From assembly GCA_015680685.1 (NCBI GenBank), contig MNCI01014205.1, forward strand, positions 609,416-631,789: a stretch of DNA of 22,374 bases, in the 5' to 3' direction. Below the pieces are notes generated by a model. It was not told the DNA's origin and searched no databases. It worked only from the letters and a program-made list of their open reading frames with translations. Shown here piece by piece: positions 8,621 to 17,860 of the stretch; position 1 is the stretch's first letter; each line of letters begins with the position of its first letter. The translations under genes were made by a program, and so were the position numbers. The stretch is from Gnetum montanum. Lineage: Eukaryota > Streptophyta > Gnetopsida > Gnetales > Gnetaceae.

Positions 8621-10002
8621 AAAATAGGCTATAAAAAGATAAGACTAGAAGAAAATCCCAAGTGGAACTCCAAAATGATCAAAGGAAGGAAAAACAGCTG
8701 AAATTGGAGCACTTTCTATATAATAGGGGTTTACTCCTTTACCAAAAATAGAAAGTTAGAAACGTTGGTGTTAAGCCTCACCCACATTGGCCTCCCAACA
8801 GCCTTTACATTGGGTATGGCAGGAGGGAAAGAAGGGGGTTGAGCTGGGGGGAATCTCACACCTTTCTAATCCAACGTTGATAAGGGGGAAAAGGCTAAAA
8901 ACCAAAGTGGAAAGTTAGTGTTTTTCCACTAAGACTAGTTTTGGTAGGCTGTCAATTTTCTCAGCTAGGAAAGATGGGGGGATGCTAACTTCTAGAAGTT
9001 TGATTATTTCTAGAAGGGTTGTACCACCCACTCTAGAAATTGAAAAATATTGGTAGCAAAAAGAAAAAAAGGAGGAAAGGTATCAACATTGGCTTTAGGT
9101 AAGAAAATTCACAGTAGTTGATGTGAAAAGGCAACACCCAAACCACTTGTAACTTTCACGTTGCAATTTGGTCATAGGGGGAAAGGGGTAGTGTTGATTT
9201 TTCTTTAAGGCTTTGGTGGGATGCTAACATTGGCCTTCAAATTCACAGCAACTGCTGTGAAAATCTTGAAAACCCAAACACCTACAACTTCCACATTGGG
9301 CTTTGATTATAGGGGGGGATGGGTTGCAACATTGTGTTTTGAAGGTTTTAATGATTTTGATGTCAAAATTACAGATTTTTGCAACAAAAGGAAATGTTGG
9401 CAATAGGGCATATTGATTTAGACATAGAAATTAAGTAGAGGTCCTCCTTCTAACACTAGAAAACTATTGCAACTAGAAAAATCGATCGTTGAAAAACCAA
9501 CAGATCTGATGCAACAACCTCAACCCAGAATCCCCATGGACCTCGACTTTGGGACCTCTGAATGCTCCAAAACCTACTTTCCTTAGTTTCCATGCTAGCC
9601 AACATGGAAACAAGGGGGGCCCAATGTGGAAGCTTTAAAACTCTCCATTTTCACGGTTAAATAGCCCTAACTAATGAACAAACTTACCTAATAGCCTTGT
9701 AGCTCTAAATCATGGCCTGCTAAGGCCTAAAACTAGCAAAACCTAATCCTTTTTTTACCTATTTTAGCCAAATCTCACCATATGTAGCTTGTTTTGCTTG
9801 ATTTTTACCTTATTACATGATGCTTTGACTTGTTTCAACCTAATGTTGCATTGTCAACCTTGTTAAACTTATTGTGGCCTTTATGTAGCCTTGTATTCTC
9901 TTTATTTGCCTTATTATAGATTTATTTTCCTTTGTTTAGCCTTTGATTAGTATCAAATAGTGGGGTTTGACCTTTCCTAATCACCATTTGACACCATGTG
10001 AC
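8621..10002. other. Non-coding region upstream of minus-strand gag, with degenerate repeats
   Basis: No credible coding region. Two related blocks of about 110 bp lie at 9080-9190 and 9225-9335, each with an ACATTGGC start, a hairpin-like TTCACAG...TGTGAA core and a CATTGGG/TATAGGGGG-type end. A weaker ACATTGG block lies near 8780-8830. One complete 29-bp unit stands alone at 9711-9740. This may contain the element's LTR or 5' leader, but I found no convincing primer-binding site or TG/CA boundary. Confidence 0.5.
9242..9261. repeat. Perfect 9-bp palindrome arms
   Basis: TTCACAGCA-AC-TGCTGTGAA: nine-base arms with a two-base centre. A mutated version, TTCACAGTAGTTGATGTGAA, lies at 9108-9127 in the sister block, so the hairpin was an ancestral feature of the duplicated unit. 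Confidence 0.6.
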
Positions 10003-10175
10003 CAGGACCCACTATGGCCTTAAACTAGCATCATGACCTGCTACGGCCTTAAACTAGCATCATAGTCCACCAAGACTCTAAACTAGCATCATGGCCTACT
10101 AAGGCCTTAAACTAGCATCATAGTCCACCAAGACTCTAAACTAGCATCATGGCCTGCTAAGGCCTAAAACTAGTA
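10003..10175 (-). repeat. 29-bp tandem array (minus orientation) with 58-bp dimer
   Basis: AAACTAG recurs at 10022, 10051, 10080, 10109, 10138 and 10167, exactly 29 bp apart. The units are the reverse complement of those at 4358-4531. Two monomer types alternate: one with GGCCTTAGTAGGC and one with GAGTCTTGGTGGAC (minus strand), making a 58-bp higher-order repeat present about twice. Confidence 0.88.
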
Positions 10176-10392
10176 AAATTATGGCCTTTATTAACCATTT
10201 GTAGCCTTATTTCTTATACTTTACTTTCTAAACCTAGTTTGACCTTTAGTTGGCCCTTATGGTGCTTTGCTTGCTTGTTGTCACCCTATTTATAGCCTTG
10301 GATGACCTTGTTTGCATTAGAATAGCATGTTTTTGTATAATTTTATAGCATTTTAACATTGTTTATTCATTATTAGCTAGGTGCCACTTAAT
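10176..10392. other. AT-rich spacer before pol stub
   Basis: No gene is seen. The sequence is rich in TAGCCTT and TTGACC words, like the other side of the array. Confidence 0.4.
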
Positions 10393-10758
10393 ATGCTTTT
10401 GGTTGACATGCAAGATCAAAGTATGAGTACCTAGGAGCAAATCAGCTTGCCTTTGTATCTACATGGACCTCACAATGATGTTGAACAATGTATCGACCCT
10501 GATTACCTAGATATCAAGCCTAAGAGGCTTGTTGACCATGTAGCCTTAATAGAGGAACCTTTAGAATGGCTTGAAAACCTAGTCAAAACCCTTGACTTAG
10601 AGGCCAATCACATAACCAAAGACTCTCTAGTTGACATCCCTATCACAACACATAGTGGTGAGGAGAAGACCCTTAAACTAAGTTCCTCACTAGAATCTCA
10701 ACAGGCTCAAGACATCACCAAGGTCCTAAAAGGCAACATTAAGGTCTTTGTCTAGTCT
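10393..10758 (+). pseudogene. Ty3/gypsy pol stub between protease and RT
   Basis: The plus-strand frame runs from an ATG at 10393, past one stop (TAG near 10432), through LPLYLHGPHNDVEQCID, EEPLEWLENLVKTLDLE and EEKTLKLSSSLESQQAQDI to KVFV and a stop at 10756. The last part matches the linker that precedes RT in plant Tat/Athila-type pol (family KxVxIGxxLxxExxxxxxxxLKxxxDVFAWS). The stop replaces the Trp of VFAWS, and beyond it the sequence no longer resembles RT. It is the strand-opposite partner of the gag-protease at 4724-8620 and, if that block were turned round, would lie downstream of it. Confidence 0.6.
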
Positions 10759-11073
10759 TTTGATTTTCAGATATGTATTTTTCATTATTTGCATCATTTG
10801 TTTTGTATTCAGTAAGTCCTTATGTAAGCTACTAGACTGTCTAGGACACATGGAATTCCATTTTTCGAAGGCCATGGGGATTCTAGGTTGAGGCTATTAT
10901 GTTGGATCCATCAGGTTTCCAGTGATCAATGTTTCTAATTGCAACAAGGAGAAAGACATAAAATTGAAATAATCAAAACAATATGATGGCCCTCTAGTGG
11001 GTGTGTAGGAACCTAAAACATTATCTTTAATAATATTTACCTCCTAAGATGTATAGTCAACTTAGAAATTCAT
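10759..11073 (+). other. Non-coding tail between pol stub and polypurine tract
   Basis: No domain was recognised. A short coherent stretch (LLDCLGHMEFHFSKAMGILG, about 10830-10890) may be leftover coding sequence or a 3' untranslated tail of the element. Confidence 0.4.
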
Positions 11074-11093
11074 GGAAGGAGGGGGTGGTGGGG
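11074..11093 (+). promoter_or_regulatory. Polypurine tract
   Basis: GGAAGGAGGGGGTGGTGGGG lies immediately before a TG that begins an LTR-like repeat, the layout of a plus-strand primer site beside a 3' LTR. The second LTR-B copy is also preceded by a G-rich run (about 15769-15781). Confidence 0.6.
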
Positions 11094-11440
11094 TGTCAAT
11101 CCCAAAAAATAAATAATAATATTAAAAAATTCAAAGTACATTAGATCATCAAAGATAGACTTGAAAGAAAAAGCCCAACGGTTTTGGAGATGTCTTTTCA
11201 AGTTGTCATCCTTACAAGAAATCCTAAAAAACTTTCTCTCTTGAGTAGGAAAAAGATCAAGCCTTTCCCTTATTCAAAAGTACCTTCACAAGTTTTCACT
11301 TCTTACTAAATTAGACGTTCATAACTTAATCTTTCCCATTAGAATTGAACCCATAACTTGGAGCTTCCAAATTAGGATTCTAAGCATCACCTATTAGAAA
11401 TAAATTAGATAAAAGATCACTTATTAGAATAAGGAAAGGA
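11094..11440 (+). mobile_element. LTR-B copy 1
   Basis: Starts TGTCAATCCC after a polypurine tract. Positions 11094-11310 match 15782-16000 in the same orientation at roughly three quarters identity by eye, including the AATAATAATATT, ACATTAGATCATCAAAGA and TTCACTTCT blocks. The right end is placed before the chromovirus frame that begins near 11452; the exact CA end was not resolved. As a 3' LTR it would close the element containing the pol stub. An alternative is a non-LTR repeat that happens to begin after a purine run. Confidence 0.6.
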
Positions 11441-11451
11441 TTTTTCTTTTA

Positions 11452-12760
11452 AACATAGAAAGATTAATGCCTTTTGGTCTTACAAATGCCCCAAGTACTT
11501 TTATGCATTTAATGCATAAGGTTTTAAAAACTTTTACACATAAATTTGTTATTGTTTTCTTTGATAATATTTTAATATTTTCCAAAAATGTTAAATACCA
11601 TATTAAACATTTAATAAAGGTATGCCAAAGAGTGGGTGAGGATATTTTAATGTTAAGAATTTTAATTATCTTGAAATTAAAGTGATGTATTTAGGATATG
11701 TGATTGGGAAGAATCAATTTTTTGTAGAACCCAAGAAGGTTTAAGTCATAATGGATTGATCAACATTAATGTTAGGAAGCCATTTTCTATCAAAGGTTTG
11801 TTAAGGGATTCAATTCTATAATCATACCAATGTTAAATTTGTTGAGAAAAGAGAATAAATTTTATTGAATAGCTAGGATGAATAATGTTTTTAACAATTT
11901 AAGATAAATATTTCTAGTTAATCAATTTCAATAATTTTGAAGTTTTCAAAACTTTTTGTGGCAAAGGTGGATGCAAACTATGTGGCATTTAGAGGTGTCT
12001 TTTTACAAAAGGGAAAACCAATTTTTACCTATAAAAAATGGAATGAAAGTGGAAAGAAATATAGTATGAATTAAATAGACTTCCCTCTTCCTAACATTAA
12101 TTAGCTCATCGACACCACAGCTGATCATGTTCTCTTATGCTTGTTATTTTACAAGCATTGAAATATTGGATGCATTATTTGTTTCTAAAAGAATTATTAT
12201 TATTCACAGAGCCTTAAAATTTTTGTATTCATACCCAAAGTTGAATGAAATGTACCATCATTTGAAGTGATGGTAGTGTCCTTGTTTCTTAAGTTAGAAG
12301 ACATGAATTCAAGCCTAGATGGAGCCATTTGAAGAAGTTAGACTTTTGCTTATCCGTTAACCCTTTTGAGATCCATCTTGATAAGATGAGCATTGAGACT
12401 CCTGGTAATGATACTTTAATCAATGTTAATTATAAAGCATCTAAAATGAAAAGGAAAATGACAAGAATTTAATTTTGTCATCATAAAGAAGTAAATGTAA
12501 ATATTGTTGTAAATGCATTATCCATGGTAGCTTTTCTTGTATATTCATTAGGATGTCTTATAGAAGGTTTTGATGAATAAAAACAATGCATGAAAATGAT
12601 GCAAAATTTAGACATATGGTCAAATTTAACCAATCTATTATTGTCTAATGGTCTGAAGTGAATGAATTTTGAAGATGAAGAATACTAATATCTCTCAAAC
12701 TATATAGATTATGAAGGATTCTAAAGTTTTTGATTTTTTTTTTACCTAATGATTTATATG
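11452..12760 (+). pseudogene. Chromovirus-type Ty3/gypsy RT and RNase H, broken
   Basis: The plus strand begins in the middle of RT with [23 protein letters not shown] (11458 on; the first 72 codons from 11467 are open). [11 protein letters not shown] (about 11550-11590) follows, where the catalytic FDD has become FDN. Next come VIGKNQFFVEPKKV (frame-shifted), RNase H-like VAKVDANYVAFRGVFLQKGKP (about 11958-12020), KPIFTYKKWNESGKKYS, and KEVNVNIVVNALSMVAFL (about 12487-12540), the ADALSR end of RNase H. Similarity then fades near SNLTNLLLSNG (about 12620-12655). Gag, protease, the first half of RT and the integrase core are missing. The LTR-B copy abuts its left edge and a SINE-like insert splits RNase H. 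Confidence 0.8.
12251..12444 (+). mobile_element. SINE-like insertion in RNase H
   Basis: Coding similarity stops after KLNE (about 12249) and resumes near 12445. Between them is a segment with a tRNA-like head: an A-box-like GTGATGGTAGTGTCC (about 12267-12281) and a B-box-like GAATTCAAGCC (12305-12315), about 37 bp apart as in pol III promoters. AATGAAA occurs at 12244-12250 and 12445-12451 and may be the target duplication. No clear poly(A) or poly(T) tail is seen. Confidence 0.45.
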
Positions 12761-13382
12761 AATCTTCGTCAAAACATATTACCTCTTGATTTTTTAATTT
12801 CTTTTTGTAGATTATTAGATTTATTTGCCTAAATAAGGGATTTACACTAGTGTTCTTGAATGCTATTGGGCTAATGTTTTTCATGCATGGTATTTTTTCT
12901 AATCTTTTTTTATTTTCAAATAGACTAATTCTTAAAGTTTTTATGAATCACCACAATACTTTTATTGGTCAGGAACGAAAAGTGGATTTTGATCTCAATT
13001 ATTTTGAGTATTATAAAATTTTTGATTAGATTCAATTTAAAAATCTTCTTCTTATTTGTCAAAGTGTTAAAATCAAAATTGTCAATAACATTTGCACAAT
13101 CCTCAAAATCAAGTAAAAAACATTATTACATGGTGTGCAACACAAACATTATTTTGTATAGATTAATTTACAGTAGTAGAAGACAAAATTAAAACTCAAT
13201 ATATGTAATTAATGTTTTTTCTAAAGAATTATATATTGTAATTTACGAGGATGCTGCTACTACTATAATCATGAAGACCATGTTATTGCCATTTATCATC
13301 TTCTTAATAAAAAAGTTGTTCACGAGGGAAACAAAGAATATTTTTCATAAAAAAATATTATGATAATTTTTAATAAGCAAAA
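12761..13382. other. AT-rich stretch without a recognisable gene
   Basis: Short open stretches exist on both strands, but none gives a pattern I recognise. It may hold decayed integrase sequence of the chromovirus or the 5' part of the following LINE. Confidence 0.4.
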
Positions 13383-13748
13383 ATGAAACCTTCTTCAATA
13401 AGTTATCAACCTTTTACTCATTTATTTAAATTTGAAGAAACGAGTAAATTCTCTATATCCAAAGAGAATTCTTCTTTAGAAAAAAAAGAGACTTTTTTAG
13501 TGAGTAGCAATGAAAGTGTTGATGTAGAAGGATTTTGCTCACTGCCTCTCAAAAAGGAGAGGCCTACAAATAATGACTTTATTTTAAAAATCCACAAGGT
13601 ATTTCCTTCTCTTTCTACTTCTACTAATGTTCAAAATGATTTTTCATTGAATAATGTTTTTTCAGCTATTAGCAACATGGATTTTGAGATAAATGTTGAG
13701 CTTGAAAAATTAATGACAAGGGCCTCCTCTCCCACATCTCAATGTTAG
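13383..13748 (+). CDS. Hypothetical 121-codon ORF, possibly LINE ORF1 end
   Basis: An uninterrupted frame from ATG (13383) to TAG (13746-13748), rich in Ser, Lys, Glu and Phe, with no recognised domain, signal peptide or membrane segment. It lies directly before the plus-strand LINE endonuclease remnant, so it may be the end of that LINE's first ORF; the last residues are ELEKLMTRASSPTSQC. Given the decay all around, the open frame may be chance in AT-rich sequence. Its A/T-rich codons match the surrounding LINE. Confidence 0.3.
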   Translation: MKPSSISYQPFTHLFKFEETSKFSISKENSSLEKKETFLVSSNESVDVEGFCSLPLKKERPTNNDFILKIHKVFPSLSTSTNVQNDFSLNNVFSAISNMDFEINVELEKLMTRASSPTSQC

Positions 13749-15781
13749 TTTTATCATGGAATTCTTGCATCCTTTCTAATAGGTACTAGGCAAAAATTAT
13801 TGGGAAAATATTTCAAAGTGGTATTTATTTTTAAATTTTATTCTCCTTCAAGAGATTAAGTTTTTTTGTTAAATGCATTTTAAAATACCACATTATTTTT
13901 TTTGGTTGCTCATAAATTTAACAAAGAAGATGTTACTATTCTAATTAGATGTTACTGTTCTAATTAAGTACATCTCAAAATGAAAAAGGAGACTTTAGAC
14001 TATAATATTTATGCTCCTAATAATTCAAAGAATCTATTAGAGGTTTGAAAATTTTTTTTCTCTTTATTCAAAGTTCCTTAGATTATTGGAGGTAATATGG
14101 TTGAAAGTCATTTAGATAAAATTGATGGTCCTTCTCCTAATATGCCTTTTCAATAAAAAAAAGATTTATGCAATTTCAAAGGAAAATATTTTCTTTTTGA
14201 TGTTATCTCTTTATTCTAGTATAATTAAAATGAGAAGAATTATACCTGGTGTAATTATCAAGAAGGAAACCTTCAAGGCCTCTAGTACACACATTTATCA
14301 TTTTATAAAAAACTGTGCATCTAAGTATTCTTGAAGCAAAAATTATGGTAAAACAAATTAAAGCATTGATTTTTAGTTTAGTAGATGATAAAGATCCCAA
14401 AGTTGAGGGTTTTACATTTAACCTATTTAAGGAGTATTGGAATATTGTTGGAATATTAATAAATCTGTGATTTGTCTTCTTCTTAAGAATGGAGATCTTC
14501 AAGATACGAGTAATTAGAGGCCTATTATTTTTCTTAACAACACTTATTAAATTTTAGCTAAATGCATGGCTTGTCAAATCCTAAAGATTATATAGAATAT
14601 CATCAGACCTAAGCAAACATGCTTTGTTAATGGCAGACATATCTTAAATAATGTTATTAAAACTTTGCAGAAATGCAATGGGCTTCTAATACTAACTAGG
14701 ACATTGTATTTAAGGTTAGATTATGCTAAAGTTTATGTCAAGATTGAATGGAATCTTATTATTGCTTCCCTTCGAAAACTTGGGTTTAGTGATTATTTTA
14801 TTTGTCTTGTCCACATCCTACTCATTTATGCTAATGTTTAAGTTGCTAAAAATTTTGGATTGAATTCCTCCTTTTCTCTTCAATGGTCAATTCATCAAAG
14901 TTGTCCTCTAGTTCTCTATCTTTTTATTATTGTTGTAGGCTTACTTTTACATAATTTGTATTATGATCTTTAAAAGAATATCATTAAGGAAATTTCCACT
15001 GATGGTAAAGGTACACAACTACTTAAATTGGATTGTGCAAATGATTCTTTTTTTATGATTAAAATTAATTAGTAAAAATCTATTATTTATTGTAATGGTA
15101 ATATTAATGAGTGGGTTACTCTCAAGCCTTGGAAAATCTTGAAAAAAGATTCTATCTTTAAAAATGTAGAAATACCTTTTCCTTTTAAGCTTGATTTGAA
15201 TATTTTGTGGAATTAGGTAGTTGATAAAATTGAAAAGAAGCTTGATAAATGAAAAGGAAAAAAAACTTATCCTTACTATCAAAGTTTTAGTTAAGCATAT
15301 GCTTCAATCTACTCATGTTTGTTACTCTAGTTGGTGTGCTCCTATAGAAGGCTTATGTAATAGAATTGATCAAATTATCCATCAATTTCTTTGGTCTATT
15401 AAGTAACATAGTAAAGGTTTTTTGAGAGTTGCTTGGGATATTTGCACTAATAGTAAGAAGGATGGAGGACTTGGCCTCATTAATTAGTATAACTAGGGTG
15501 TATCTCTATTAACAAAATGGATTGCAAAATGCAATGATAGAGATAATTTTTGGATGCTCCTTTAAAGAAACAAACTTATGAAAGGTAAACCCAAAAATGA
15601 TAATAAGTGGTCTTATAATAACTTTATTTACCATATTCTTTTTCCTCATATCACCTATATTACTAATTATTTAATGCTTAAACAAAATTGAAAGACATGG
15701 TGCATGCCTAGTAATTATTGAAATTACAATAACATTATAGCTTCAGTTGATATGCTTAAGCAAATAAGGTGGAGTTGGGGG
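13749..15781 (+). pseudogene. L1-like LINE: endonuclease end and reverse transcriptase, broken
   Basis: Plus-strand fragments in L1 order. Endonuclease: IYAPNNSKN (about 14006-14035), then IIGGNMVESHLDKIDGPSP (about 14085-14140; family GDFNxxxxxxDKxGxxP) and NYTWCNYQEGN (14239-14269). RT: INKSVICLLLKNGDLQDTSN followed by RPIIFLNN (about 14455-14540; family IPKxxxxxxxxxYRPISLxN), RPKQTCFVNGRHILNNV, LDYAKVYVKIEW (about 14712-14751; family DxxKAYDxVxW), LRKLGF and CANDSF (about 15034-15050), the wrecked FADD catalytic box. Post-RT: WCAPIEGLCNRIDQIIHQFLW and KKDGGLGLIN (about 15330-15485; family FLWxG...GGLGxxxL). Many stops and shifts. It runs into LTR-B copy 2 near IRWSWG and lacks the zinc-type tail. 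Confidence 0.85.
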
Positions 15782-16000
15782 TGATATTAGACCTAAAAAA
15801 TGAATAATAATATTTAAAAAAAATTGGAGCACATTAGATCATCAAAGAGAGAGTCTAAAGAAAAAACCCCAATAGTTTTAGGGATGTGTTTTTAGGTTTT
15901 GATCCTTACAGTCATTCCTAAAAAACCTCCCCTTTGGGATAGGAAAGGATGAGGACTTATCCTAATTCAAAAGTGTCATAATTTTTCACTTCTCACTAAA
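15782..16000 (+). mobile_element. LTR-B copy 2, fragment
   Basis: Starts TGATATTAGACC after a G-rich run and matches 11094-11310 over its whole length; homology stops at CTCACTAAA (about 16000), where a different, minus-strand LINE context begins. It is truncated on the right relative to copy 1. Either the G-run is the element's polypurine tract or LTR-B inserted into the LINE at its W-S-W-G segment. Confidence 0.6.
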
Positions 16001-16560
16001 GAATTTCTTATAAAGAGAATGAGAAAAATATCTCTAAAGATAAAAGAATACATCAATAAAAAATAAAGAACAAATAACAACAAAAGCTAAAAGCTTTCCA
16101 TCTTTGAGCCTCTAAAACAAACAAAAAAAATCACTACCACAAAAAACAAATTAATTTTTTAGCTTTCATTAGGAGCTTTTTTGCTTGAAGTTATAGCTAA
16201 AAAGAGAAATCCTTAAGAATATGATATTTGAAACTTGAAGAAAGGTCATAATTATGCTCTTAATTTTAGAAAATAATTACATAGCAAAGCTTCCAAATAG
16301 AATATAGAATAAGTGATTGAAGACATTTTCAAAGGCAAAGAAAGAAAGTAGATAAAGCAGGCTAACCAACAAGAATGAATTCATTGATGTTTGGTTGAAA
16401 GTTATTACAAATTCTAAATATCCATTTCCAAGAATGATGAGCAATAGGATACTTTTAAAAAATACAAGAAAATGAGTCTTTACTTCTACAAAGAGAACAT
16501 TGAAGAGAAACATAAGACCAAAGTGATACGAGTAAGTAAAGATGAAGGGGCAAGGTGATG
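16001..16560 (-). pseudogene. LINE C-terminal zinc-domain (zf-RVT-like) remnant
   Basis: Minus-strand translation gives YPIAHHSWKWIFRICNNFQPNI (about 16385-16450) and later YSIWKLCYVIIF (about 16270-16310). These resemble the reverse-transcriptase zinc-binding tail of L1-type elements (family CPxAxxxWxWI...IxWxxWxxRNxxIF). The Cys ligands are mostly lost. The 78-codon open frame at 16277-16513 is in a neighbouring frame of the same region. Orientation is opposite to the LINE at 13749-15781, so it belongs to a different insertion. Confidence 0.5.
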
Positions 16561-17384
16561 GGAAATTGAACTCATGATCTCAAATTTAAGTAAGTTATAA
16601 AAAAATATAGAAACAAGGGTAAAAAAACCAATAAAGCAAGGTAGCCTTAGTTTTGAGATCATTATTTGGTTTAGACTTTGGGAAATCTGGGATGTGATGT
16701 TAGTTATGACAAAACATATGACATATCATGCATTTGATGCTACTATTTGAGGATTCATGCGAGAAGGTTTTGATACTTTATTTCCCAATGCTTGCATAGC
16801 CAACTCTTTATTATGTCATCACTTGTTATTTAAAAGAAAAATCTTATCAATGTTATTTTTTATTTTGTAGATGGTTTATATTGATATTTATATTAAAACA
16901 AAAAACTAGATATCAAATTCATGGCTTGTTTTTAATTTTTGTAGCTCATATACAATCCCTCTCACATGAAAATTGTCTTAAATGTAGTTAATTTCTTAAT
17001 TGTTTTCTACAAATGCATGGGATGTACTCTTGATTTGTTAGCGAGATATTACTCACTAAGAGCATGCAACTTATGGTTCATAAATGATAAGTTTGATCTT
17101 GAGGGGTATATTGAGGCACATGCTAATCTTATACATTTGGCTATGGTGAAGGTAAATAGAAAGCTATACAAGATCCTCATAAAATCCTTTGCCTACCTTA
17201 ACAGTTAGCCCATTATGGGATAAACATATGATTATGTATTGCACTTTTAATTTGATGACCAATAAAATTCTACACTAGTATTTTTTCCACTAATAAAATT
17301 ATTAATTTTATAATTTAACTTGACTCTTTTCTTTCATTTTAAGTTTACTTGTGCATCATTTCATTCTATTAACAATGAGATGTT
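16561..17384. other. AT-rich stretch, no recognised gene; one small plus ORF
   Basis: Nothing recognisable, apart from an 80-codon plus-strand open frame at 16966-17208 ending LIHLAMVKVNRKLYKILIKS. It has no family I recognise and may be chance or a retroelement scrap. Confidence 0.35.
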
Positions 17385-17500
17385 AGATTAGTTGTAAGAG
17401 TCTTGGTTGTTAATCCAAGTGAGTGATACTTAGTTATGAATAAAATGAAATTCCATAAAAGGAATTTTGAAACTAGTCTAATAGATCCAAGGGATCTTAG
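17385..17500 (+). mobile_element. SINE-like unit 1
   Basis: Begins TTAGTTGTAAGAGTCTTGG, a decayed tRNA-type A box, followed by GTTGTTAATCCAAG. It shares with 17591-17725 an ATTATGAATAA/TTATGAATAA block, an ATTCCATAAAAGG block and a terminal TAATAGATCCAA. Homology of the two units in the same orientation supports a dispersed SINE family. Confidence 0.5.
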
Positions 17501-17590
17501 TTGATATAAGTAAAATTTAGTTGTAGTTCTAGAATATGAGAGTTAGGTATGTTGAAAGTCAAATTCTTTTTCTTTTTTACATTTTCATTT

Positions 17591-17725
17591 TAGCTTAGTG
17601 GTAAGAGCCTTGACATAAAAATCTCAAGCTACAAATTGAATTTCATTATGAATAATAAAGTTATGGATTTAAAAATTCCCATAAAAGGACATCTAAAACT
17701 ACTTTGTCCTATTGATCCAACAAGG
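17591..17725 (+). mobile_element. SINE-like unit 2 (tRNA-headed)
   Basis: TAGCTTAGTGGTAAGAGCC at 17591-17609 is a good pol III A-box/tRNA-head sequence. A degraded B box, ACAAATTGAATTTC, lies at 17631-17644. The body matches unit 1 (ATTCCCATAAAAGG, CTATTGATCCAA). It ends a few bases before LTR-A at 17730. It does not fold as a tRNA, so a tRNA gene is not called. Confidence 0.55.
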
Positions 17726-17851
17726 TTTCTAATGAGTCATCCCATGGGTTATGTTGATAAGGCCTTGTCGACACAGCCTCATTAACTCAACTGCATTGAT
17801 GCGTGATTTGATGTGTTGACATGACCTTATCGATGTAGTGTTTGTTTTTGC

Positions 17852-17860
17852 CTATAAATA
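17852..17860 (+). promoter_or_regulatory. TATA box of plus-strand LTR-A
   Basis: CTATAAATA, about 120 bp after the LTR start and 180 bp before the first AATAAA. Position is conserved among the LTR-A copies. Confidence 0.65.

Noticed and set aside
9221-9406. 61-codon plus-strand ORF
   Set aside because: Sits in a non-coding duplicated hairpin block, with no domain.
4358-10175. 29-bp repeats as a CRISPR array
   Set aside because: Units are directly adjacent with no spacers, and the context is plant retroelements.
4276-10175. 29-bp arrays as LTRs of the minus-strand element
   Set aside because: The two are inverted, not direct, and lack TG/CA ends, a primer site or TSDs.
4276-10175. DNA transposon (CACTA or Mutator type) with subterminal repeats
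   Set aside because: No terminal inverted repeat with clean ends or target duplication was found, and the interior is gag-protease, not transposase.
12645-12884. Minus-strand 79-codon ORF
   Set aside because: AT-rich antisense sequence with no recognised pattern.
14203-15282. Minus-strand ORFs at 14203-14502 and 15019-15282
   Set aside because: Antisense to clear LINE coding sequence.
15769-15781. Firm call of a second polypurine tract before LTR-B copy 2
   Set aside because: The same bases also read as the LINE's W-S-W-G segment, so the purine run may be coincidental.
17591-17662. A tRNA gene
   Set aside because: The A box is good but the B box and acceptor pairing are missing; a SINE head explains it better.
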